A stretch of DNA of 64,000 nucleotides from Ophiodon elongatus (taxonomy: Eukaryota > Chordata > Actinopteri > Perciformes > Hexagrammidae): the NCBI GenBank assembly GCA_016806645.1, contig JACSYO010002129.1:744001-808000 (forward strand), in the 5' to 3' direction. Numbering within the stretch: the first letter of the stretch is position 1; every line of letters starts with the position of its first letter. The translations under genes and the position numbers were made by a program. Below, piece after piece: positions 55,571 to 64,000 of the stretch. Under the pieces are notes generated by a model. That model had not been told where the DNA came from. It did not search any database and worked only from the letters and a program-made list of their open reading frames with translations.

Positions 55571-55678
55571 AAGTAGTCGTCGTGCTGATAGGGCTGTCAG
55601 ATAAGTGTTCTGGAGGGCAGTTATGTAATTTGTCTTTTCATTTATTGAAAATATTTGAATATGTGAAATTTTGACCTT

Positions 55679-55910
55679 ATGGTGGTGCAAGTGGAAAAGT
55701 TTCGATATTAACAAAGTTATCATAATTAATCTTTCAGGGGGAATTCATGCCTGTACCAAATGTCGAGACACCAATAGTTCTTGATCAATTTCACCAAAGG
55801 AACTAAAGTGTCAACTTCAGCCGGTGCCAAAGGAAAAGTCAGAGACATCATAAGGAAGCCATAGAACCATGAATGTCTAAACAACATTTTGTGCTAATCC
55901 ATCAAAAATG
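55679..55910 (+). repeat. Two degenerate tandem monomers of a teleost repeat
   Basis: The first monomer reads ATGGTGGTGCAAGTGGAAAAG, with GGGGGAATTCATGCCTGTAC about 60 bases on. The second, about 139 bases downstream, reads GCCGGTGCCAAAGGAAAAGTC, with GAACCATGAATGTCTAAAC after it. Both fit the common fish module ATGGTGGCGCTAGAGGAAAA followed by GGGGACCATGAATGTCTGTAC. Confidence 0.6.
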
Positions 55911-58900
55911 TATTAGTTCTTAGAATGACTGTAATAAATTCACACAAGTTCTTTTATGACACCTATACCAAGGCTCCACCCTGCTAACATCTTTTTCCTT
56001 TGCTTCTTTTTCTTTTCTCTGTCATCCCTGAATGTGACATGCTACCTGCCAATTAGATCTTGTTTCCCATCTAGTTGATAGGAGTGATGTAGAGATGGGG
56101 GTGCTGGAGCAGAGCCCTTGGGCGATGACTGGGGTAAAATATGAGTGTCTTGCCAATCCTGATGAAATGCTAGAGTCGCCTGTTACGCAGTGTGCCCTGC
56201 CCACCGCAATATATCACCCAGCACTGGCATATATTCCCCGACAGGTTCAGTAAATCTCCCACTGTTTCCACTGTTTAAACAGTGAACAGTGAGCTTAGCC
56301 TGAGTCATCCTCCAATGTTAGGTTGTGAAAGAACATTGTGGACATCATGCCTGGGCCTAGTGCAGAAGTGATGGCACTTTAATTACAACTATCCAACATG
56401 TGATCTCTCATGATACCTCTTATTCCTTAGAACACACAGATTTGGGAGATGAAACAAAGCAAACGTTCATTCAGAAATGACTACTTAAATATGTATATTT
56501 CTTGTGCTGTCAAATGACTTCAGGCCTTTACATATCGGGGTCATTTTTGTTTTGCAATTACTTTGCACATCAATATATTTTTCTGAACTGTTGTTTTTGC
56601 CATTAATAATTTCACGCAGAACACAAATTTTTCTTTGTTTAACCTTGACAAAGGCAGCGCATACCAAATCCACTCCCCCCGTTCTTACCTTTCTCAATAA
56701 AAGCCCTAGACATATACAGTGCATAACTGTTTACCAGAAGGAAATCAAATTCCCTAAGAGCATTTTGCTTAAAGAAAACCCAATAAAAAAGCTAACAGTT
56801 GCTAGGCTATACAACAATTTACCTCAGACGGGTTAGACGATAGACCCGTATGAATAGTTTATTTATTCATGAAGTATTTTGTAGTTTCATGTCATTTATT
56901 CGTTACACCACCATCCTCCACAGCACTAGTAGTGGTCAAAAACTCCACCTTTAAGTCAATGAAAACTTTTATTTTATCATCATTTCATAGTTTTATAAAA
57001 AATAAATAAAAGGTACCTCATATACTGTATATCCATGCATCCAAATGTATTGACAAGTTCATACAAGTCCATTAGACACCGTGCATGTTTGCGTTTGTGC
57101 CAGAAAAGACGGCATCAGTAGCGGTAATTGAATTATCCTGCCACTAAGTGAAGGGCACAAAGGGATTATGGAGGTTAAGTACTGCATTCCATTAGTAGTC
57201 TGATGCTTATCACCCCTATCAATTCATCACCTACAATTATTCCTGATATCAGTTGAAACGACTAATACATTCTGATGGAGTGTAAGAACCCAAAACTGTC
57301 CTGTACTTTCAGTGTGTTGAATATAAGACGCTCAAATCCCTGAAATAGCCTCATTTCCACACTCACAACAATTCACTAACAGGATGCACTGCAGCAGGGG
57401 AAGCTGGGGATTAAGCAGAATTGTCACTGGGGTTTATATCAGTGCACGATCCGGGTATGAGAGTCAGAGTGAGTGGGAGGTGCAAAAAAATGTAAGTCGC
57501 CCTCAGGTGCAGTGGGGTCTACTTAGCACATGAATAATGTAATAAAATATCTGGTTATTTATTCTTCAGAAAACACAAGCTTTTGACAGAACGTCTTTAG
57601 CTGGCGAGTGTTTGTAGGTGGTTTGGTGTTTTGACACCTCCATACATTGCTTGCATGCTTGTGTGCACATCCGTGTCGGGTTGCACATGTCTGAGTACAT
57701 GCCCAATGCATGTTTAAGTGTGAACCCTGTGTGAAGTGCTGGCTGAGCTCATCACAGGTGAGGGCCGTGTGTGGGCTGCTGTCACCTGTCCTCCATCATT
57801 CCTCCTCCCCTCCTCCCTTCCCCCCGCCCCATATGTCACGGCTGTTTCATGTCATTCATTAATAGATGCCCCAGGGCCAACAATCTAGCTCACCACCACC
57901 TTTTATTACTGTCAATCCACTCTCAGAGACGTCGAGGTCAAATCCGCTTCACTGTCGTTCACCTGTCACAGTCAGCATGCTGACATTTGTGTTATGGGGA
58001 GCAAAAAGAGGAAGAGGGTGAAAGAGAGAAAGAGACAGAATGACAGAGAGGAGAAGGAAGGGAAATAATAAAATGCAAGGAGAGCTGCCATGTGACCAGA
58101 TGTCTGTTCTTTGTCCTTGATTAACTGTGATGAGTATAACTCCTGTGAGAATGCAATATGTAACTAAAAATATACAGGCAATTTGTTTTCTGGAGAGATA
58201 TTTTAATCACAGGGTCATTGGTTTTTGGAAAGAAATGATCAGTTTTCAGTTGCAGACTTAATAGAATTAAATGTAAAATCTGACACAAAATGAAGGAGAG
58301 TTATTCTAACTTTGAAGAATCAACTTTAATTCAATTTATTGTATGATGTGAAAAAATACCCTTGAAAATAGAGAAATATAAAGGATAAAAATGCTTAATA
58401 TGTGGAAAATAGTCAAATGTGCTTATATGTAACACATTTAATGCAAACTGTAAAGTGAAGGCTGACTGAATACTTTCACATTGCTTTTCTGATTGTGGTT
58501 TGTGTACTTGTGTAGCACTGGCCTGTATACATCTCGTTAGCTTTGTGTTCTGACACAAATGTGATTGGCTTCAGACTGATTGTTGTAATGATGATCACAT
58601 GTGGGATCAATGTGACACTGAGGCATCTGTTTTGCAAGCTCTGGGAAGTTCAGGATTTCTCTCCAAATGTCAGTGTTCAAAGTAAATGTGCTTTGCTTTC
58701 TCCTTAAAACATGTTTTGGAGGAAAAATGAAAAACTATTTACTGCTCAGAATTGCTTCAAACATCTGGTATACTCTTGGTATCTTTGTTTTGTTCAGAAA
58801 CTTGGGTGGGTAGTGCTGCTGTCGTAATTAAATCAGTGTTTACTCATTCATGCTGCATTGCTCATTATCCTTGCTTACCACCATCTCTATCTTGAAGGCC

Positions 58901-59375
58901 CCATGACAAGTAGGCTTGAGAAAGAGTGTCTTTGTTGAATTTCATGCTTCAAACTAAATAAAATGCTCTTTTGGTGTTATGAGCAATTTAGGTTTGTGTT
59001 AACAGAGAATAACTCTGTTGGTGCTGACATTTGAGGTTGAGCTTTTACTTGAATTGTTGTTAAGGCTGACTCTCTTCCTTGTCTCGTGAATGGGGGAGAT
59101 AAGGGGGCAGGCTGGCATGCCTCAGGGGGCAAAGTATGACATCAAGCATTTTATCTAAAAGTTGGTCAAACTGTTCACAGAGATCATCAGCCAATAAGAA
59201 CTTTGGACTTAACTCGAGCGAGGAGGAAACTTGTGCAATGTTCAGGACAAGCTGACAGTCAATTATCAGCAAATATTTCTCCACAGAGTTCCTTTTGTAT
59301 ATACATCCACAATTCCAATTCGGGACTCCTATATCTCGTCTACCGGTGTCCTTTTTTCTCTTTTTTTCTTAACAG

Positions 59376-59651
59376 GCTGACCCATGGGTTTAAAGTCTTG
59401 CAAACCTTGCAACTCCAGCTTGCGAAGTAAGGAGGAATGCCGACCGGCTGGTGGCTGCTCGTGTATGTGTGACGACTGGAGATATTGCTCTGAACACTGC
59501 TGTGACATCTGCTGCCAGATGTGTGTGGACGTGTGCTGTGGCTTGTGTTCAGGAGACTGCAGCTACACCTTCTGTACCCTTTGCCTCGGCCTGGTACAGA
59601 ACTGTGTCACATTTTTTACCACCCAACAAACTGAAACATCAGAGGTACAAC
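59376..59651 (+). CDS. Small cysteine-rich protein, first coding exon
   Basis: A strong acceptor (long T/C tract ending TTCTTAACAG) opens this exon. Coding starts at the ATG at 59384 (context CCCATGG), two codons after an in-frame TGA at 59378, which supports that start. The protein begins MGLKSCKPC and has 19 cysteines in its first 74 residues, with pairs and spacings such as CSCMC, CCDICCQMC and CCGLC, and little charge. I found no signal peptide and do not recognise the family. The stretch CCDICCQMCVDVCCGLC resembles the end of the I-mfa domain of MDFI/MDFIC proteins, but that is weak. Two donors are possible: GTACGT after 59651, preferred because it opens exon 2 for ten codons, or GTACAA after 59644, which would stop almost at once. 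Unspliced, the frame runs to 59719 (111 residues). Any upstream exon would be 5' UTR and was not located. Confidence 0.6.
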
Positions 59652-59751
59652 GTACGTCTTCTATTCACGATGCAGCTGTTATATTGATTACCGGTGCATT
59701 TACTTCAGCAAACCTATAGATCTAACTTGAATGTTTTTTTATCTGGTTTAG

Positions 59752-59830
59752 AAACTATGATGAATCCTGTACAGCATGCCTAAGGAACATGTGACCGAAG
59801 CCACAAGATGCATTGATTCAAGAACACCAG
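59752..59830 (+). CDS. Cysteine-rich gene, probable second exon with stop codon
   Basis: The acceptor TTTATCTGGTTTAG precedes this exon and CAG followed by GTAAAC ends it, so it looks like a complete 79-base internal exon. Joined to the exon ending at 59651 across a 100-base intron, it completes a Gln codon and then reads TMMNPVQHA and stops at TAA (59781 to 59783). The predicted protein is 99 residues. The stop lies 47 bases before the exon end, which would be compatible with escaping nonsense-mediated decay. A further 3' exon, not identified, would be required. The exon is seen as splice signals only; use of it is inferred. Confidence 0.42.
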
Positions 59831-61478
59831 GTAAACTAAATTTAGCTACACAGTATTTGTTTTGTTCTTGACATATGCTGTGGGATTTGAATGCAACTGG
59901 GTCCTTTAGTGTCATCAAATACAATATTTCAACCAACTCTAACTAAATGAGAAGCTTTTTCATTTGAGCTATTTAATCCGCATTGACCTCTAAAATTCCT
60001 GCCAAGTTAACTATGGAATAGATCCAGCCATTTGTATTGTTTGCTTCCAAGTGTATTTCAGTGATAGTATAAGTGCATTTCAGTGGTAAATAGCTATTTG
60101 ATCCCAAGACATGTTGACAATAACAGAGGTCTCAATGCATTTAACTAGAAAACAATAATCCCCATTTATTTTATATAAGTTTATTTCTCATGACATTGAG
60201 CTGCCAGTTTGTAGGAGGGGTCTTGACCAGAACCATCAGAGAAGCAGACTGAATGTCTGCAGATTTTTGAAAATGATGGTCTGGGTAGAGTTTGCGTTTA
60301 TTGATAAAAAATTTCCAAGTGAAAAGGAATGTTGTTGTGGTCTGAGATATAGACGGAGTGGATGCGGAGTAGCAGGGCAGATGGATCCAGGGTGTGACCT
60401 TCTATTGTGGCATAGATAATTAGACATGCCATGTGATGTTAAGATTCCAAAGCTAGCTGTTTTAGAAGTGTGCATCAATGCTGAGACCAACAAGTAGTAA
60501 AATGTTTATCTATTGGTGTATTAACATGGGGTGGTGCGCATTGATAAATAGGCGGGACAGCATTCAGTACCATTAGCAACCATTAATCAAAGCAGACTAT
60601 ATATAAATCAAGCAAGTCATACAATGAAAACCAAGACATGCATTTAACTGAATTAATGTGACAATAAAACAAAGTCTACAGTGGACGATACATGCAATTA
60701 AAGTAGTAGTTGAAACTAAAGAAAGCATAAACAGATCATTGAGAAATTATGAGCATAGTTTGGAAAGATGGCAGATTAATTAAATTGAGATTGCAGAGCG
60801 GAGCCGCAAGGCAATTTAACAAGAACGGATTAGAAGAACTGAGGATGGTGTTGGTTGATGTGATGCTGATCAAAAAGGTTGATGCAATGGGCAGGAATCA
60901 AACCTCAGACTCCCAAATGGCCTGTGAGAAATCTATAAATTTAATATAAACCATATTTATAGAAACATTTACTTTTTTATATTCCTTTGGTGATTCTCTT
61001 TTATAAAACTGTAATGTATGTTGTTTGGTGGAGCAAGGTTGGGTTTTGAATGGGTGAACACGTGTTGTTTTGGCCTAGTTTGGTCTAATGTTACTTGACT
61101 AACAAGACAGTTGAGTGTATGCACCCCCTAGAGGCCTGTGGTAATAGTGTCGTGGGACACTGCACATGTTTTTGTCATACAGTCTATGGTTTTCACTGAC
61201 TTATACCAGGACCATCTGTATAATCTGCAGCAGTTCAGTGCAACAACCAGAACACCAACTTCAACCTTAACAATGACCATAGAGTCATTCATAATGGCTG
61301 TTGACAAAGATAATTATTATTAAGTATTGCAGGTCTGTGTTGGATTTCATTAGACTGCGCAGGTGTACCAAATAAATTGGTAACTCAATGTGTAAATTGG
61401 TGCTTTAAATCTAACAAAGTCAACTAAAGCAGGTTATCAATTTATGCTGTTGTGTTGTATGGGTCACACAGATATGGG
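59831..61478. other. Intergenic region or 3' intron between Cys-rich gene and repeat element
   Basis: AT-rich sequence without a convincing exon. If the second exon of the Cys-rich gene is real, its 3' untranslated exon may lie here. Confidence 0.5.
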
Positions 61479-61779
61479 GTCAGATCAGTCTCAATAATTG
61501 TAAATGCACACAGAAAGACTCACAAATGCAAACAGAAAGATTCACAAATGCAAACAGAACAATTCACAAATATATTCGATTTACAAATGCACACAGAACG
61601 ATTCACAAATACATTCCAATGCACACATGAATAAATTACGATTTATATAAATGTAAAAAAGAAAAATCACAAATATATTTCTGCATTTGTGTGTGGATTT
61701 TTCTATTTGTTTGTGGATTTGTATGCATTTGTTTGTGGATCGCACTGCATTTGTGTGGTTATTTTTAGACTCCCCTGAC
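61479..61779. repeat. Long imperfect inverted repeat of CACAAATGC-type units
   Basis: The left arm reads GGTCAG, then AGTCTCAATAAT, then about five spaced copies of a CACAAATGC unit alternating with ACAGAA and GATT. The right arm carries the reverse complement: repeated GCATTTGTGTG and TTTGTGGAT units, then ATTTTTAGACT and finally CTGAC. The centre is an AT-rich stretch near 61625 to 61660. Terminal or subterminal inverted repeats of this kind are typical of DNA transposons and MITEs. Confidence 0.65.
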
Positions 61780-61827
61780 GTAGCTGGATTCGAAAAAGCG
61801 TTTTTTTCAACATGGACCTATCTATAG

Positions 61828-61861
61828 CCAATCAGATGTCGCCCTCATTTTCAACCAATCA
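61828..61861 (+). promoter_or_regulatory. Two CCAATCA boxes of the element's plus-strand promoter
   Basis: CCAATCA occurs at 61828 to 61834 and again at 61855 to 61861, in the same orientation and 27 bases apart. They lie about 100 bases ahead of a strong-context ATG and next to a GC-rich stretch. Paired same-direction NF-Y sites are a common core-promoter arrangement. Function is inferred. Confidence 0.4.
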
Positions 61862-61952
61862 CATGAGCGCAGCTCCCCCTCCCCTCCCCACGAGGCTGCC
61901 AGCGTTACAGTTGCGCAATTTGCGGAGACGACAGGTCAAAAGTCAGCAAACA

Positions 61953-62030
61953 ATGGCGTCTGGTAGTGGCGGCGCTCCCGCTTCAAGTGCAAGTGAAACA
62001 AGTTTAAAGTTTCATGGCGTGCATGATTAA
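61953..62030 (+). CDS. Element plus-strand ORF, probable first exon
   Basis: The ATG at 61953 (context AACAATGGC) begins MASGSGGAPASSASETSLKF and would stop at TAA (62028) if not spliced. The Ser/Ala/Gly-rich start is typical of a disordered N-terminus. The same frame is open back to an ATG at 61812, but that upstream part overlaps the CCAAT boxes and is probably not coding. The only donor that keeps the next exon in frame is a weak GTGCAT, so either the copy is mutated or the exon structure differs. The family is not recognised. Confidence 0.35.
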   Translation: MASGSGGAPASSASETSLKFHGVHD

Positions 62031-62457
62031 TTACGTTCGAGTTGTGAATTATTGCTAAGTCAAGTATGTTGCATCATGGATGTATTGCAATATAATGCAT
62101 ACAGACAACCTAGGATCATAAGCTAACTTAAGTTAGTCACTATACAATCATTTTTACTAACTTCACACAACATAGCCTCACCGGTAATTCGCTTGGAAAT
62201 AGCTTGCTAGTTTAAACATATTTATTAACACATGAATTTAATATTAAACCATAATAAGTAAAAAAGACAACTAGATTGTGTGACTGAGTTACATGATTAC
62301 CTTCATATTTTACCCCAATCATTTATTTTATTCTTGGATAATTGCATTCCATTTGCTTTCTTTCATCCCAAACGAAGACATATTTGGTAATAAGCAGTGA
62401 TAAGGGCACAGTGCGGTAATTAAATACAATTCATATACTCTTATCTGTCTTTGTCAG

Positions 62458-62663
62458 GGTATACCAGAGATTCAATGGGAGGAGAGTGGATACACAAATG
62501 AGCCTCATCCTGGGGTCAATGTTCCTACACTGGACAGGCCTCTCTCAGATCCTGAAATGATGCAGCTGCAAGACCACATTGAACCATTGCAAGAGTCTGA
62601 CTGTTTCAGAGTTGACATATATCTCAACACTGTCCAATATGTTGAGAACTTAATTGAGGCAAG
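62458..62663 (+). CDS. Element plus-strand exon, unknown protein
   Basis: The exon is bounded by a good acceptor (CTGTCTTTGTCAG) and donor (GCAAG then GTAATT). The frame beginning GGT ATA CCA is open across all 206 bases and reads as an acidic, protein-like stretch: EIQWEESGYTNEPHPGVNVP, then LSDPEMMQLQDHIEPLQESD, then YLNTVQYVENLIEAR. The donor falls in codon phase 2. A weak acceptor at 63098 to 63099 would continue it for six codons to a TGA ending at 63121. I do not recognise the family; it is probably a protein encoded by the surrounding repeat element. Confidence 0.45.
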
Positions 62664-63130
62664 GTAATTATTACATGCTTGACATGTCATACAACTCCAG
62701 TAGAATTTTCAGTAAGTAATTAAACTTGAAATTATTTGTTTACTTAACGCTTACTATGTTCAAGTTTATATTTCCTTTTTTTTTTTGAATGGTGAAGATA
62801 TAGCATGATGTGCTCACATTACTCCTGAACTTCCCAAAAATGTTTAACATGTGTGAAGTAATGACTAAGTGCATTTAATTTGAAGTTTGCATTGTTTTTA
62901 CTCATGCCTTTCTTGCATACAATTTGTACATAAAAACAATTAAAAAAACAACAACAATGTACTGCTTTACTGTGGTTCAAGGGACTGGTCATTGTTATGG
63001 TTTAACAGTATTGGTAGTGGTATTGAACACTTGAATGAAATAATCATATTTAAAGAACTTCAGAAACTAAATAGGACATATGTGGTCGTATGTGAACAGG
63101 AATTCAAGTGCAACACCTTGATATTTTCAT

Positions 63131-63346
63131 CTACACAAGCCCAAAACCAGAACTGATGGAACTGACGGCCATCATCATGTGGTGGAACATCTTATAGGTC
63201 TGGTAGTGGCTGGGGAGCTTCAATTTGATGGAAGCAGGTGAGAGCAACCGGGTAAGTTGAGGTTACAACCTCAACGATGAGGGTTCTTGTCAGCAGCTTC
63301 CACCCAACCCAGAACTTCATGAGGTCACGGAGCACCTCCGGTGATG
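63131..63346 (-). pseudogene. HECT ubiquitin-ligase C-lobe remnant, frameshifted
   Basis: After the acceptor TTCTCTTCCATAG the minus strand encodes SPEVLRDLMKFWVGWKLL, then YPVALTCFHQIEAP. This matches the C-lobe of HECT E3 ligases, where the Cys in the (S/T)TCF-type loop forms the thioester with ubiquitin. That frame soon stops at TAA. One base over, the reading continues YKMFHHMMMAVSSISSGFGLV and stops, which is the usual HECT C-terminus (phenylalanine four residues from the end of the chain). A one-base insertion near 63195 therefore separates the two halves. The N-lobe is absent from the intervening DNA up to the next exon. The call is based on motif recognition and is firm for the family, less so for the exact break. 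Confidence 0.7.
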
Positions 63347-63633
63347 CTATGGAAGAGAAAATGTTATGCATGCAACACCTCAAATGCATTTAATTGAAAC
63401 TTGAAATTTGAGCCACTAAAACGTGCCAAAATATCATATACACCATGCATAGAATTATATCTGTACCCCAAATTGTATGCAGATTTCGCATCAGAACTGC
63501 CATATCTTCCTTTTTTGTTCATTCTTAGCAATCACAGCACCCAAACAAGTAGGTGCAAATAGAGATAAGATCTTGTACTGCCAAATGTAGAGATAGTAAA
63601 TTAAATGCATCACCTTCTCATGGCCTGCCTCAC

Positions 63634-63798
63634 CCTATCATCGTTATTAGGCACAGGTTGGGTGCTGGATCCCAGCCTGACTGGTGCGCGCGGACTGGTA
63701 GGCTCTCTACTCTGCGATGCAGTTGTGGCCACGGACAGCTCCCTCGCTAATAATTGCACAAAAGCCCGTGCTGCTACCTCGGCTTGAGGCGACAGACC
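63634..63798 (-). CDS. Probable exon of the minus-strand HECT-associated gene
   Basis: The acceptor TGTGTGACAG and donor ATAGG then GTGAGG enclose exactly 165 bases, open in one frame for 55 codons with no start codon, so it is an internal exon. It reads GLSPQAEVAARAFVQLLARE, then a Ser/Thr/Pro-rich linker (TTASQSREPTSPRAPV). No domain is recognised. It ends in phase 0, whereas the HECT C-lobe exon needs phase 1 entry, so at least one exon between them is probably lost. Preceding exons lie beyond the window. Confidence 0.45.
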
Positions 63799-64000
63799 CT
63801 GTCACACAGTCACACAGTTATTTTCACTTATTGTAACTTAGTTCCAAGATGTTACTTCGCAGAAGAACCAAATTAGCATGCAGAAACTGTAGACAACACT
63901 AACATTAGCTAACTAAGCTTATGAAGCTACAAGATTAAACCGACTAAGAAGTTTCAAATAATTCTCGGAATTATCTCCGCTAACATTATAACTAATATAA

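Larger units (their letters stand above)
44561..59375. other. Intergenic region upstream of sdk2
   Basis: No exon with recognisable family signature or paired splice sites was found in either strand. Contents are a short (TG)n tract at 44831, decayed repeats near 44.7, 53.6, 55.5 and 55.7 to 55.9 kb, a purine-rich tract near 58.0 kb, a perfect hairpin at 47652 and a 16-base palindrome at 56269. The remainder is AT-rich and unremarkable. Confidence 0.6.
61479..64000. mobile_element. Putative DNA-transposon-like element with HECT remnant, truncated by window end
   Basis: Several signs together suggest one element. They are a 300-base inverted repeat built of short repeated units at its left side, a compact CCAAT-type promoter, a plus-strand reading frame with exon-like structure, and an opposing minus-strand gene whose stop codon lies close to the possible plus-strand stop. 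HECT-domain reading frames, often annotated as G2/M phase-specific E3 ubiquitin ligase-like, are highly multiplied in fish genomes. No transposase was recognised. The right end, target duplications and the remaining minus-strand exons are outside the window, so class and borders are unknown. Confidence 0.45.

Noticed and set aside
60800..60940. B-box-like GGTTTGATTCC on the minus strand, possible tRNA or SINE
   Set aside because: No convincing A box at the right distance and no stem pairing; too weak to annotate.
61490..61620. Regularly spaced CACAAATGC units considered as a CRISPR-like array
   Set aside because: Units are imperfect, spacers are not unique and are themselves repeated, an inverted arm follows, and the genome is vertebrate.

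Overview
The window looks like vertebrate nuclear DNA, most likely from a ray-finned fish. The evidence is very low coding density, many long CA/TG and GA/CT microsatellites, spliced exons with consensus GT..AG borders, and several decayed interspersed repeats of kinds common in teleosts. There are no operons, no CRISPR array, and no rRNA or intact tRNA gene.

Region 1 (1 to about 44.5 kb) is the 5' end of a minus-strand sidekick gene, best matched to sdk2, which encodes a large Ig/fibronectin-III neuronal adhesion protein. Coding exon 1 (44213 to 44117) carries the start codon and signal peptide. Exon 2 (1696 to 1534) carries the start of the first Ig domain. The two join in frame across an intron of 42,420 bases, and the gene continues past base 1 of the window. 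The intron has no convincing nested gene. It holds microsatellites, a few old repeats, a tRNA-like SINE head, and several dense clusters of homeodomain or octamer-like motifs that are candidate enhancers.

Region 2 (about 44.5 to 59.4 kb) is intergenic. It holds decayed teleost repeats, including two degenerate tandem monomers near 55.7 to 55.9 kb, and no recognisable exon.

Region 3 (59.38 to 59.83 kb) is a probable small plus-strand gene for a very cysteine-rich protein, with 19 Cys in the first 74 residues. It begins just inside an exon with a strong splice acceptor and can be completed by a second small exon, giving about 99 residues. I cannot name it. Its cysteine spacing faintly recalls the I-mfa (MDFI/MDFIC) C-terminus.

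Region 4 (61.48 kb to the window end) looks like a mobile element cut by the window edge. A roughly 300-base imperfect inverted repeat made of short CACAAATGC-type units is followed by two CCAATCA boxes and a plus-strand reading frame with a strong start context. Next come an unrecognised plus-strand exon and a minus-strand HECT ubiquitin-ligase C-terminal exon in tail-to-tail orientation. The HECT tail keeps its catalytic-type cysteine and C-terminal signature but has a one-base frameshift, and most of the HECT domain is missing. This is the most unusual part of the window.

All calls come from reading the sequence and translations directly; no database search was possible.
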